Positions 8,899 through 17,315 of a stretch of DNA of 64,000 bases are shown one piece after another. The stretch spans positions 124,001 through 188,000 of the forward strand of contig JAUVZD010000002.1 in NCBI GenBank assembly GCA_030602715.1. Reading direction: 5' to 3'. The notes beneath the pieces are model-generated. The model was not told the DNA's origin. It saw only the letters and a program-made list of their open reading frames with translations, and ran no database searches. Numbering within the stretch: position 1 is the stretch's first letter; each line of letters starts with the position of its first letter. Source of the DNA: Candidatus Coatesiibacteriota bacterium. GTDB taxonomy: Bacteria > RBG-13-66-14 > B26-G2 > JAUVZD01. The translations under genes were made by a program, and so were the position numbers.

Positions 8899-10674
8899 AT
8901 GGAAAAACCAAATGAAATATACAAATATATAGACAGCAATAAAATTTTAAACCATAACGAGATCTCCGATCTTCTAAGGAAAGCTCATGAATATCTTCAA
9001 GAAAATAATAAGACAGAAGAAGCAAAAAAATGTAAATGGGATAGAATGATAACTGACTTAGTTATAGACCCAGCATATAAAAATAAAGAATTTGCTGCTC
9101 AACCGTTCAGTCCAATGTTGGTAGGTGCAGATGGATGTATATATCCAAATATCGAGTCATTTACAGATGAATCACTAGCATACTTTGAAAGCAGAGCAGA
9201 AACAACAAGGAATCTTTTTTTGCAAACCAGGTATAATGATTTTTTATGGTTTAAAAAGAAAGATCATAAGCGCGCAAAAATAGCAGTAGAAAAGTACCTA
9301 GAACTAGGCAACATCTTATTTGCTAAAAAGGAATATTTAGATAGTTTTCAGTATTTTAATCGTGCTTTATCATTATCAATTACACTAAATAACGAACAAT
9401 TAATAACACAAAGTGTGTCCACAATATTTAATTTGATTGACCAAAATATAAGAAATAAAGAAAATAGGTGGGTTATAGAACTAGCTGAAATGTTAATAGA
9501 ACATAAAAAATTCTTGAGCTCAAAAGAATTAGAAGGCTTGGCTAATAAGATCTTGACCGCAGCTAAATCTTATAAATCAGGACAACCAAATAACCTACAT
9601 ATTTTTAGAAAAATAATATCTTTAGCTGAAAGAATATATAGGAGATTAGACAAAACAGAAAAAGCAAATAGCATTAGCTTAGAAATTGCCAATTCATTTG
9701 AAGAAGACGCCAAAAATAAAACAGAGGGATACACTATAAAATCAGCCGTTGCAGTTCACTATATAAAACAAGCATTAGATGTTTATCAAAGACTACCTGG
9801 TTATAATGACAAAAAGAAAAAACTACTTCTTAAAATTAAGGAGCTTAACGAAAAAACCATAAATAACATGAAAAAATTTGAAGAGAGAATTGAAATACCA
9901 AATGAAGAAATCGAAAAAATGTTAGAACCAATTCGCGTTGCAAGTGTTGATCAGATCATAAACTACTTGATATTCGAAGATAATTTCCTACCAAGTTTTG
10001 AAGAAGCGTTAGAAAGGGCAAAAGGGCTTTCAGAAAAATTTGTGTTTTCTCATATATTTTCACCAGAAGTACTTGACCACCAAAATAACATTATCTACAG
10101 AGCTGTAACTGAAGAAGAAAAATTAGAATTTCAAGCAATAAGAAATGACCTTCTTTTACATTATCGTCTTATTTATAGTATTTATTTTAGGGAAGTTATA
10201 AACATATTAAATAACAAAGGTTTAAAAGATAAAGATATTATTAAACATTTTGATGGATCGCCAATCATTTCGGATGATAGAGTTTATATTTTATCCGTAG
10301 CTATAGAAAGATTCTTAAGCAATGACTATATAAGTTTCATTCATATAGGAGCCCTTCAAATAGAAGGAATAATAAGAGATTTATTATCAATTATGGGAAT
10401 CCCTACCTCTAGAGTTAACGAAAAGGGATTTTTTGGGGAAAGAACTTACAACTCTATTTTAGGAGAAGATGAATTAAAAGACCTTTTAGGAGACAGGTTA
10501 TATCCCTTCATAAAATTTACTCAATCAGATATTCGTGGTTTTAATTTCAGAAATTATTTAGCTCATGGCCTAATGAAATACGATTTTTTTGACGAATTTG
10601 CCGCTTGTGTCATACTTTTAATACTATTGAAGCTTTGTAGATTCAAAATCCAAAAAAGAGAAGAAAATGAATGA
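8899..10674 (+). CDS. DUF4209-like protein with HEPN-type RN-x-LAH motif
   Basis: 591 residues with a helical, lysine-rich N-terminal two thirds without a recognisable domain. The C-terminal ~120 residues resemble DUF4209: HIGALQIEGIIRDLL, then FNFRNYLAHGLMKYDFF. The R-x4-H motif inside RNYLAH is what HEPN ribonuclease-type folds use, so an RNA-targeting or defence role is possible, but this is inference. AGGAGG sits just before the ATG. Base composition is strikingly AT-rich compared with the rest of the window, which together with the following toxin-antitoxin pair and the adjacent ssrA gene suggests horizontal acquisition. Confidence 0.75.
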   Translation: MEKPNEIYKYIDSNKILNHNEISDLLRKAHEYLQENNKTEEAKKCKWDRMITDLVIDPAYKNKEFAAQPFSPMLVGADGCIYPNIESFTDESLAYFESRAETTRNLFLQTRYNDFLWFKKKDHKRAKIAVEKYLELGNILFAKKEYLDSFQYFNRALSLSITLNNEQLITQSVSTIFNLIDQNIRNKENRWVIELAEMLIEHKKFLSSKELEGLANKILTAAKSYKSGQPNNLHIFRKIISLAERIYRRLDKTEKANSISLEIANSFEEDAKNKTEGYTIKSAVAVHYIKQALDVYQRLPGYNDKKKKLLLKIKELNEKTINNMKKFEERIEIPNEEIEKMLEPIRVASVDQIINYLIFEDNFLPSFEEALERAKGLSEKFVFSHIFSPEVLDHQNNIIYRAVTEEEKLEFQAIRNDLLLHYRLIYSIYFREVINILNNKGLKDKDIIKHFDGSPIISDDRVYILSVAIERFLSNDYISFIHIGALQIEGIIRDLLSIMGIPTSRVNEKGFFGERTYNSILGEDELKDLLGDRLYPFIKFTQSDIRGFNFRNYLAHGLMKYDFFDEFAACVILLILLKLCRFKIQKREENE

Positions 10675-10756
10675 AATAACAAAAGGAGTTAGTATAACAT
10701 TTATTCTTTAACCAAGATTAAATCTTTGACTTAAATTAAATTTTAGGAGTTATCTC

Positions 10757-11098
10757 ATGGAATATATACCCCATTTTTTAAACTCCGAAATTCTCGAAGA
10801 GAATTTCTTAAATGTTATTAAAAATATTCGTGAACTTATAAGTACTTATACGCCAAGTCTTAAAGAGAATTTTGGTAAAGAAAAAAAATATGAGTTAATA
10901 AAATACCCATATATATTAACGCAAGTCAACAGGTTCGGAATGTTTACTAACACTATTGATTATTTTTGGTGGTTGATTGAATTTGGTGACATAGATACCC
11001 AGATTAAAGAAGCAAAAGAAGATTATAAAAAGGGGAATATTGTTTCTTTATCAGAAGCAAAAAAGAACTTAAATTATAATGGACATAAAAATCCCTAA
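10757..11098 (+). CDS. Putative antitoxin of a RelE/ParE-type pair
   Basis: 113 residues, no recognised DNA-binding domain at the N-terminus. The C-terminus (EAKEDYKKGNIVSLSEAKKNL) has the look of the short toxin-wrapping tails of type II antitoxins. The coding region overlaps the toxin gene by 20 nt, the arrangement expected for coupled antitoxin-toxin expression. Preceded by TTAGGAGTT ten bases before the ATG. AT-rich like its neighbours. The antitoxin call rests mainly on context. Confidence 0.6.
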   Translation: MEYIPHFLNSEILEENFLNVIKNIRELISTYTPSLKENFGKEKKYELIKYPYILTQVNRFGMFTNTIDYFWWLIEFGDIDTQIKEAKEDYKKGNIVSLSEAKKNLNYNGHKNP

Positions 11099-11339
11099 TC
11101 GTCATCTTAGAAGGATAAGAAAATTACCCCCAAAAATACAGTCTAAAATTTTTGAGAACCTTGAAGAGTTAAAGGAAAATCCTTTTAACCCAATTTTGGA
11201 TATAGATCCTCTGAAAGGAAAATACAAAAGTTTTTATCGTCTTAGAATAGGCGAAATGAGGATTATTTACTATATCGAAGAAGGTGATATCGTAGTCTCT
11301 GCTTTTGATTTCCGAGGTGATATCTACAAAAAGAATTAA
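11079..11339 (+). CDS. RelE/ParE-family toxin
   Basis: 86 residues, the usual length for the family. The core pattern is visible: KLPPKIQSKIFENLEELKENPF, then LKGKYKSFYRLRIGEMRIIYYIEEGDIVV and the terminal VSAFDFRGDIYKK. The R-x-R-x-G-x-x-R-I-x-Y segment matches mRNA-interferase RelE-type folds. It overlaps the putative antitoxin gene by 20 nt. Whether it cuts mRNA (RelE) or inhibits gyrase (ParE) cannot be decided from the sequence. Confidence 0.85.
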   Translation: MDIKIPNRHLRRIRKLPPKIQSKIFENLEELKENPFNPILDIDPLKGKYKSFYRLRIGEMRIIYYIEEGDIVVSAFDFRGDIYKKN

Positions 11340-11384
11340 ACAGAAGAGTCCATTAAAATTTACCTTAACCCGATTCTTTTCATT

Positions 11385-11419
11385 AACCCCCCTCACCCAA
11401 AAAGTAGATGAGGGGGGTT
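11385..11419. terminator. Bidirectional terminator between relE-like gene and ssrA
   Basis: AACCCCCCTCA (11385-11395) pairs exactly with TGAGGGGGGTT (11409-11419). It lies 9 nt past the 3' end of ssrA and 45 nt past the toxin stop codon, so it can serve both convergent transcripts. Confidence 0.75.
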
Positions 11420-11427
11420 TATCATTC

Positions 11428-11783
11428 TGGTGGAGGCGGGGGGAATCGAACCCCCGTCCGAGGAAGGTTCACATTGGGGTTTAGCGCAAATAGCCGAGAT
11501 TTTTTTCCTCGCCGGGCTCGCCATCTTCGGCGGGGCTTACCCAGCCAACCCCACTAAGATTTTCGTCGCCGGCGCCAGGGGCTTGCGTCAACGCTTATCC
11601 CGCTATTTCGGCGGTAACTTGAGACGCCGCGGGAGGGCTCCTCAAGCACCGTTGCGACCTTAAGCCGCAAATGCTAATTCGTGATTAGCGTTTGTGTTTT
11701 CCCGGTTTGTTCAGCGATGCCCGGGAAGCACCGCTTGCGCAGCCCAAAGCTACTTACATCCCCGTCGAACCCACTTCGCCCCC
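11428..11783 (-). ncRNA. ssrA: tmRNA (transfer-messenger RNA)
   Basis: Rescues stalled ribosomes by trans-translation. On the minus strand the 5' end GGGGGCG (11783-11777) pairs with CGCCTCC just before an encoded ACCA 3' end (11428). The TΨC arm with GGTTCGATTCC precedes it, and the conserved 5' segment GGGTTCGACGGGGAT is present. The in-frame tag-coding region ends NTNANHELAFAA followed by TAA (11660-11662); the resume codon is not certain. Pseudoknot-like GC-rich segments follow. Total length 356 nt is typical for one-piece tmRNA. Confidence 0.96.
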
Positions 11784-11919
11784 ATAGATACAACGAACAA
11801 CCATATATTTTTGTTTCCAAAAACCTCCGAGCCATTAGAATAATACCATAACTTTGCCCAAATTACAAGAAAATTTTCTAAAAACGCTCCTTAATTTAAT
11901 GAAGCATTATTTTATACCT

Positions 11920-12708
11920 CTACTCCCCTCCACCCTCCATAACATCACGATATATACGCTCGTCTATCAACGCATCCAGATGGACATGCGCTTTGGGGAC
12001 ATACAGCCGTTCGCTCATCAGCCCCTCTACAGCGTCCAGGTATTCCCGCCACAGCTCAATCGCCAGGTCCAGGTCCTTCCCTTCAGTAATGAGCGCCAGA
12101 TTGTATAAACTCTGCGGATGGTCGGGGATGCTCTCCAGAGCCAGCCAATACTGCTCCTCAGCCCCCTCCCAATCATCCTGATAACCCAGAACCACCCCCA
12201 AATTGTAGTGCAAGTTGCCGTTGTGGGCAAAGAGCTCAACCCCCCTGCGTAAGACCTCTGTCGCCTTCTCCACCTCTCCCAGGGCAATGTAACAGAGCCC
12301 CAGGTCGTAGTATGCGGGCTCAAAGCGCTCGCTGAGCTCAAAGACCTCAAGCCAGCGGTCCCTCGCCTCCTCCAGGTCCACCTTATGGGTGGAGCAGAGC
12401 GCCAGGTAGTGATAGCCCAGGTAGAAATCGGGGAATTCCAGGACCACCCCCAGAAGCAGCTCCTCCGCCCGCTGGTAGTCTCGCTCAATAAAGGCGCCCA
12501 TCGCCTCAATAAACTCCCCTCCGGTGCAGGCGGGATGCATTAGCATATCATTGGGCCAGGCGCCAGCCTCCCCCTTGCTGACCTCGGTGAGCTCCTGCGG
12601 ACCCTGGGGTAGGTCGGGAGTTGGGGGGTGCTCCTCACCTGCCGCCGATATGCCGACAATCAGCGGAAGCAAACTCAAAGCAATCAGCTTAATGCAGGTT
12701 TTTTCCAT
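11920..12708 (-). CDS. Secreted tetratricopeptide-repeat protein
   Basis: 262 residues with an N-terminal signal peptide (CIKLIALSLLPLIVGISAAG). After a proline-rich linker and a spacer, TPR units run from about residue 70 to 235 (DFYLGYHYLALCSTH, EPAYYDLGLCYIALG, GNLHYNLGVVLGYQD, PQSLYNLALITEG). Probably a periplasmic interaction scaffold. It lies 8 nt downstream of the broken methyltransferase gene and is likely transcribed with it. The final ~25 residues are not TPR. Confidence 0.85.
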   Translation of the reverse strand: MEKTCIKLIALSLLPLIVGISAAGEEHPPTPDLPQGPQELTEVSKGEAGAWPNDMLMHPACTGGEFIEAMGAFIERDYQRAEELLLGVVLEFPDFYLGYHYLALCSTHKVDLEEARDRWLEVFELSERFEPAYYDLGLCYIALGEVEKATEVLRRGVELFAHNGNLHYNLGVVLGYQDDWEGAEEQYWLALESIPDHPQSLYNLALITEGKDLDLAIELWREYLDAVEGLMSERLYVPKAHVHLDALIDERIYRDVMEGGGE

Positions 12709-12716
12709 CTCTCCGA

Positions 12717-13067
12717 CTACCCCCTCTTCGCCCGTGGTTTTCTGCCGAAGACTATCTGAAGCCTGGTCTTCTCGGTGGCTGGTTGGTCGGTCTCCATATC
12801 CAGACAGATCACATCCACAAAGCCCACCTGCCGAAAGATGGAGAGCAGTTCATGGGGGGAATAGACCCGCATGTCGGTCTGCTTGGTGGTGCTACCCTCA
12901 TCCAGAATGAAGGTCCAACTGGCGGTTACCCGGCTGGTATCATAATGCATATCCCGCTCCTCAAAGAGGACTCCCCCCCCGCCTTTGGCGGGGCGGGGGG
13001 GCTCCATCTCCTCCAGACCACCCTTTAGAAATTCCTCATCGAAGAAATCATCGGTCCAATGAGCCAT
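12717..13067 (-). pseudogene. Class I SAM methyltransferase with the catalytic core deleted at a GC palindrome
   Basis: From the ATG at 13067 (good GGAGG-type site upstream) the protein starts WTDDFFDEEFLK, which resembles the N-terminus of a family of SAM methyltransferases. The C-terminal 70 residues (ASWTFI, VYSPHELLSIFRQVGFVDV, TRLQIVFGRKP) resemble the end of the same family. The ~100-residue Rossmann core with the glycine-rich SAM loop is absent; in its place is PPRPAKGGGG, encoded by a GC palindrome copy (12973-13001). The frame is intact, so a short product could be made, but methyltransferase activity is not expected. Confidence 0.7.
12973..13001. repeat. GC palindrome copy inside the methyltransferase remnant
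   Basis: C8-GCC-ttt-GGCGGGG followed by CGGGGGGG; it occupies the junction between the N- and C-terminal remnants of the methyltransferase. Confidence 0.85.
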
Positions 13068-13194
13068 ATCCCCCTTCCTCCTTTCAGACGGTCTTATTCG
13101 GCTCAAGGCACACTGCTGGAAACAGGTGACCTCTTTTTCGTTTGGTTTCTGGGGACGGGGATGTTATCATTGTGGAGTTAATGCGAGGTCAGCG

Positions 13195-14031
13195 ATGAAG
13201 AAGATAACATCTTTTCTCTTGATTGTCATCACAATTCTGCCCGCCGTGGTCTCGGCTCAGGTGCAGGTGAGAAACCCGGACTATGTCCCCGATGCAATGA
13301 GGGACTACATCGCCTGTCCCGCCTGCGGAGAGCTGGTCGCCCCCACACTGGAGGTATGCCCCCACTGCGGAAAGATACTTTACTATCGCCGGCTGATAAT
13401 CATCCCGGGCGTGGGAATGACCCACTACAACCCGCCAAGTGAAAACATCCCGGTAAGTTTGGAGAGGAACCTCTTCTCCTTCGGCGGGGGGATGCTCTCC
13501 TTCAACAGAATGATGTTGACAAAATCGGAGATAGCCATGGCACTGGCGAGCGAGGGCGCAAAAGACCCCACCGACCTCTTCATGCTCAAGGGGAAATACG
13601 AACTCAGCTTCTTTCTCAACCGGGGGAGAAGGCAGTTCTTCCTGGGCGGTGGTCTCTATGCCCACCTCTCCCGGGTATCAAACCTGACCGAGGAAGGGGC
13701 GCCGGAAGACAAGACCAGCGACACCTGGACCAGGCTATATCTCTATCCCACATTCGGCTTGAAGGTGTCCCTGCCCAAACAGGCTTCCTTCATCAACCTC
13801 TTCGTAAGCTACCTCCTTGCCGGGTTCAGCTTCGGGGGAGGGGAGGAAAGCCTTGCCTTCTTCGGCAATACTTTAGAAGCAGGAGGAATGTTATACATTG
13901 AGTTCTTCCGACACTGGGGGCTGAGCGCCCGGGGGGAGATAATGAGCGACTTCTCCAGCAGAATGGACCCGGATAGTGAAGGAACCGACTTTGATTATCT
14001 GATCATGGGAGGTCCAGCAATTCACTTTTAA
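13195..14031 (+). CDS. Secreted/outer-membrane protein with a zinc-ribbon-like insert
   Basis: Starting at the ATG at 13195 (GAGGT upstream) there is a signal peptide (KKITSFLLIVITILPAVVSA). Residues ~40-65 contain two CxxC pairs (CPACGELVAPTLEVCPHCG), a double-zinc-ribbon pattern that is unusual in an exported protein. The remaining ~200 residues alternate short aromatic beta strands and glycine turns (FFLGGGLYAHLSRV, RLYLYPTFGLKVSL, YLLAGFSFGGGEE), like small outer-membrane barrels. Function unknown; the ribbon may bind metal or be disulphide-linked outside the cytoplasm. Confidence 0.75.
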   Translation: MKKITSFLLIVITILPAVVSAQVQVRNPDYVPDAMRDYIACPACGELVAPTLEVCPHCGKILYYRRLIIIPGVGMTHYNPPSENIPVSLERNLFSFGGGMLSFNRMMLTKSEIAMALASEGAKDPTDLFMLKGKYELSFFLNRGRRQFFLGGGLYAHLSRVSNLTEEGAPEDKTSDTWTRLYLYPTFGLKVSLPKQASFINLFVSYLLAGFSFGGGEESLAFFGNTLEAGGMLYIEFFRHWGLSARGEIMSDFSSRMDPDSEGTDFDYLIMGGPAIHF

Positions 14032-14219
14032 TAAGGACATTCCCACCTACTTTGGTAATTCCAAGGCTATATATCAGTAATCCACCACAAATCCTGGTTA
14101 TAAAAACACGCCCTTCGCTGGGTATTTTTTTTAATTATATCAACGCTTTTTTCCCTCCAACTATTTGAACCCTGTGGTATATTAACCGCAAGCATCCAAA
14201 AATAGAAGTGGGGAAAAGC

Positions 14220-14840
14220 ATGCGTCTTTTTACCTTAGCTTTTGCATTACTCTTATTCTTGCCCTTTGCGGCAAACGCCGACATCGTCTTCCACGAGGAG
14301 TTTGACGACCCTGAAGGCTGGATGGGCTCCGGCAACCCGCCGGACGGATGGACCATCTATGACGACGACCCGGGCACCAGCGACTGGCACCAAGGAACCT
14401 ACGGCAGCGATAACGCCGCCTACATTACCCGGACTCCCATTGAGTACGCCATGGGTGACTCCCTCATCAAGTACGACATCGTCACCCTTGACTACTGGAA
14501 CCTGGAACTGAGCTACTTTGTGGACATCCATTGGAACACCTCGGATTATTACTCGGGTATCTTCTATGTTTACGGCTCCAACGACCAATTCAGTATGGAT
14601 TGGCACTCCCTTCTGTGGGTCCCTTGGCCCGACCAAACCTACTCTGGGGGCGCTACCGTAACCCACCACATCAGCTCCTGGGGGGATGACCAGGATACAG
14701 TAGGCGTCTGGTTCGGACTTTACTGTAACAACTCCTGGGCTATCTGGGATATCTATCTGGATGAGGTGCACATTGAGGGCGACTACGATACCGTCATCCA
14801 GCCCACCTCCCTGGGTAAGATCAAAGCAATGTATGAGTAG
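14220..14840 (+). CDS. Secreted W/D/G-rich protein, tandem family member 1, with conserved C-terminal tag
   Basis: Signal peptide MRLFTLAFALLLFLPFAANA supports the ATG at 14220. The mature ~185 residues begin FHEEFDDPEGWMGSGNPPDGW, then DWHQ, GSNDQFSMDWHSLL and ISSWGDD, a pattern resembling cleaved-adhesin/choice-of-anchor-J-type jelly rolls. The last residues VIQPTSLGKIKAMYE match the C-terminal signature shared by six proteins in this island. Its closest relative is the next gene (15056-15673), nearly identical around the signal peptide, the PPDGWTIYDD segment and the tail. A palindromic terminator follows. Role unknown; surface attachment is inferred. Confidence 0.85.
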   Translation: MRLFTLAFALLLFLPFAANADIVFHEEFDDPEGWMGSGNPPDGWTIYDDDPGTSDWHQGTYGSDNAAYITRTPIEYAMGDSLIKYDIVTLDYWNLELSYFVDIHWNTSDYYSGIFYVYGSNDQFSMDWHSLLWVPWPDQTYSGGATVTHHISSWGDDQDTVGVWFGLYCNNSWAIWDIYLDEVHIEGDYDTVIQPTSLGKIKAMYE

Positions 14841-14862
14841 TAATATTTTTTCACCACCTCTT

Positions 14863-14906
14863 AAAAGCCCCCCCGCCGCCAAAGGCGGGGTGGCGGGGGG
14901 GCTTTT
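14863..14906. terminator. Terminator built on a nested GC palindrome
   Basis: AAAAGCCCCCCCGCC (14863-14877) pairs with GGCGGGGGGGCTTTT (14892-14906), enclosing a second GCC-aaa-GGC hairpin. Follows the stop of family member 1. Confidence 0.85.
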
Positions 14907-14991
14907 CTTTTATGACCCTCGTCCTCTTAGGACTAAAAGTTACCCACCTCCCCTCTCGAAAGGAAAACTTTTGGGCAAGTGGATTTTTTTC

Positions 14992-15020
14992 TTGCATTTA
15001 TTATAGTTTTATGTTATTTT
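14992..15020 (+). promoter_or_regulatory. Promoter of tandem family member 2
   Basis: TTGCAT (14992-14997), 17 nt, TATTTT (15015-15020). The same TTGCAT-17 arrangement recurs before the gene at 18877. Confidence 0.5.
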
Positions 15021-15055
15021 TTCCCACACTATCACTACACTAAAGGAGGCAGATT

Positions 15056-15673
15056 ATGCGTTACATGACCATGATTTTTGCTCTACTGATGGTCTTACCC
15101 TTTGCGGCAAGCGCCGACGAGATCTTTGACGAGGAGTTTGACAGCCCCTCAGGCTGGATGGGCTCCGGCAACCCGCCGGACGGATGGACCATCTATGACG
15201 ACGGCAACCCTGGCAACAGCGACTGGCACCAATACTCTTACGGCGGCGGCAACATCGCCAGAATCTACTACTCTCCCGTGGAGTATTACAACTCGGATGT
15301 CCTGATTAAGTACGGCGTTGACTGCGGCAACTACTACGACATAGAACTCAGCTACTGGCTAGAAGTTGACTGGTACTGCTACGGTGGCTATTACGGTTAC
15401 TTCTACGTCATCGGCTCTACCGACTCATTCTCCTATGATTGGAACTACCTGCTTTCAAACTCCTGGTCCTCTCCAATCTACTCCACCACTATGTCTCACA
15501 ACATCGGTGACTGGGCAGACTACGAGGATAGCGTCAGCATTGGTTATTGGTTCGGCATGGACGACACCTACGGACTCTGGTGGATCTATCTGGACGAGGT
15601 GCACCTTGAGGGCGACTTAGATACCGTCATCCAGCCCACCTCGCTGGGTAAGATCAAGGCAATGTATCAGTAG
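15056..15673 (+). CDS. Secreted W/D/G-rich protein, tandem family member 2, with conserved C-terminal tag
   Basis: AAAGGAGG before the ATG and signal peptide MRYMTMIFALLMVLPFAASA define the start. The mature chain follows the family pattern (FDEEFDSPSGWMGSGNPPDGW, DWHQ, GSTDSFSYDWNYLL, NIGDWADYED) and has an unusually high tyrosine content in the middle. It ends VIQPTSLGKIKAMYQ. Member 1 upstream is clearly a recent duplicate: the 3' flanks also share CACCACCTCTTAAAAGCCCC before their terminators. Confidence 0.85.
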   Translation: MRYMTMIFALLMVLPFAASADEIFDEEFDSPSGWMGSGNPPDGWTIYDDGNPGNSDWHQYSYGGGNIARIYYSPVEYYNSDVLIKYGVDCGNYYDIELSYWLEVDWYCYGGYYGYFYVIGSTDSFSYDWNYLLSNSWSSPIYSTTMSHNIGDWADYEDSVSIGYWFGMDDTYGLWWIYLDEVHLEGDLDTVIQPTSLGKIKAMYQ

Positions 15674-15695
15674 AAAGATTTATTCACCACCTCTT

Positions 15696-15721
15696 AAAAG
15701 CCCCGCCTTGGCGGGGCTTTT
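15696..15721. terminator. Terminator/GC palindrome after family member 2
   Basis: AAAAGCCCCGCC-tt-GGCGGGGCTTTT; shared by the convergent GNAT gene. Confidence 0.85.
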
Positions 15722-15745
15722 CTTATCATCCCCATCCTCTCACTC

Positions 15746-16192
15746 CTAAACGCTCTGGTCCTCCCTCTTGGAGAGATAGTAGATGTCCCTGCTCAGTCTA
15801 TAACCCTCTTTCTGGAATAGTGCAAGCGAGGGCTCATTTAAGTCCTCAATCAGACAACAGATTATCCTCGCTCCCATGGCCTTAAGCGCTCCCTCCGCTA
15901 GGACGATCATCCTGGCTCCAAGCCCCTGTCTTCGCCAGTCCGGGTGCACCGCCAGCCGGTTTATCCATCCCTTGCGCCCCTCCCAGCTTGCCAGCACCAT
16001 CGCCACCATTCTATTACCGTCAAAGGCACCGATAAAGACGATGTGGTCATCCTCCATCTGCCGGGCAAGCTCATGCGGGGAATCCCTCCCCTCCGGGCGA
16101 TGGTCAAGCTCCGCATCCCGAAAGAGCAGACAAATATCATCAATGTCCTCTCTTGACAATCTCCTCGTGGAATATCTTTCCCTGACCATCAT
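15746..16192 (-). CDS. GNAT-family N-acetyltransferase
   Basis: 148 residues with a single GNAT domain transferring acetyl from acetyl-CoA to an unknown amine. Motif A is plain: INRLAVHPDWRRQGLGARMI, with the RRQGLG pyrophosphate loop; the end shows the family's EPSLALFQKEGYRLSRDIYYL. Overall like RimI-type or small-molecule acetyltransferases; the substrate cannot be told. Convergent with the tandem secreted gene upstream. Confidence 0.88.
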   Translation of the reverse strand: MMVRERYSTRRLSREDIDDICLLFRDAELDHRPEGRDSPHELARQMEDDHIVFIGAFDGNRMVAMVLASWEGRKGWINRLAVHPDWRRQGLGARMIVLAEGALKAMGARIICCLIEDLNEPSLALFQKEGYRLSRDIYYLSKREDQSV

Positions 16193-16220
16193 CCTCCTTG
16201 AAAGAACACAGTCAAACTTC

Positions 16221-16249
16221 AGCCCCCCCCCGCCTTGGCGGGGGGGGCT
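16221..16249. terminator. GC-palindrome hairpin between tRNA-Ile and the GNAT gene
   Basis: AGCCCCCCCCCGCC-tt-GGCGGGGGGGGCT, eight bases from the tRNA 3' end; positioned to terminate the leftward tRNA transcript. Confidence 0.7.
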
Positions 16250-16256
16250 TTGAATT

Positions 16257-16332
<76 letters not shown>

Positions 16333-16577
16333 CAGCGCTAAAAATTCTACCAAAAGGGGAAAACCTTGTCAAGCGGTATATGAGTGAAAAACAAAATCAA
16401 GCTCATCAATTGGCAGAATACATCCGGAGCTACAGAAAGTGTAAAATTAAAAGGAAAAACCTGCCTAAAATTTGCTCATTATTTCTCCCCATTTCAGTCT
16501 GATTTATGATATAATTACATTGTCGGTAGAAACATTGGTCAAAAAGAATTTTTTGAAACCACAAAAAGGGGTTTGCC

Positions 16578-17189
16578 ATGGAAAAAACAGTCCCCCTTTT
16601 GGTTTCCCTTTTGCTCCTGTCCAGCCTATCCTCAGCAGATGTCATCTGGGTGGAGGAATTCAACAACCCCAGCGGGTGGTGGGGCTCCTCAAATCCCCCC
16701 ACCGACTGGACTATCTATGGTTCCGACCCCGATGACGAAAACGACTGGCATCAACATAGCACCGGTCCCTACGGCAATGCCGCCTACATCTATTACTCCC
16801 CGATTGAATCCCCCATGAACGACAAGATGTACGGTCCCTATGTGAACTGCTCCGGTTATGAGGATGTTCATATTGATTTCTGGCTCTCCTTGAAATGGAA
16901 TCCCTCGGGAGTGTATTATGGTTATTTCTATCTCTGTGGATTTGACGGCGCCTCAAATCATGACATATATGAGGTTTTCTGGCCCAACATGGTCTATCCC
17001 GGCACACTTCTCAGTTTTGACATCAGCTCCTGGGCGGACGGGCACTATCCGGTGGCTATCTTCTTCAAAATCTACCTGAGCAACAGCCAGGGCTTATGGG
17101 AAGCCGCCGTTGACCACATCGTCATACACGAAAGCGGTGTTGCGGTAAGACCAAACTCCATCGGGAGGCTCAGGGCTATTTATAATTGA
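16578..17189 (+). CDS. Secreted W/D/G-rich protein, tandem family member 3, with conserved C-terminal tag
   Basis: Signal peptide (MEKTVPLLVSLLLLSSLSSA). The mature domain repeats the family pattern: VEEFNNPSGWWGSSNPPTDW, ENDWHQ, YYSPIESPMNDKMYG, ISSWADG. It ends VRPNSIGRLRAIYN, the most divergent version of the C-terminal signature. A TATAAT-like -10 lies near 16509. No terminator is visible before member 4, 127 nt downstream. Confidence 0.83.
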   Translation: MEKTVPLLVSLLLLSSLSSADVIWVEEFNNPSGWWGSSNPPTDWTIYGSDPDDENDWHQHSTGPYGNAAYIYYSPIESPMNDKMYGPYVNCSGYEDVHIDFWLSLKWNPSGVYYGYFYLCGFDGASNHDIYEVFWPNMVYPGTLLSFDISSWADGHYPVAIFFKIYLSNSQGLWEAAVDHIVIHESGVAVRPNSIGRLRAIYN

Positions 17190-17315
17190 AGAAGGCTGTC
17201 TATTTTAATTGTGGCCTGAGGACAACCGGTGAGGAAAACCTTTTTCCTGCAAGGCTAAGGACGGGGCGATTGGTGGGTTAATGCACCTATCTCTTCTCAT
17301 TAAAAGGAGGAAGAG

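Noticed and set aside
8640-11427. Integrated element with attL/attR at ssrA
   Set aside because: No integrase and no second copy of the ssrA 3' end was seen on the other side of the island.
11430-11663. 77-codon ORF inside tmRNA
   Set aside because: The segment is explained completely by the ssrA RNA.
14253-14882. 209-codon minus-strand ORF opposite secreted family member 1
   Set aside because: Valine-rich antisense of a gene with signal peptide and a conserved tail; not supported.
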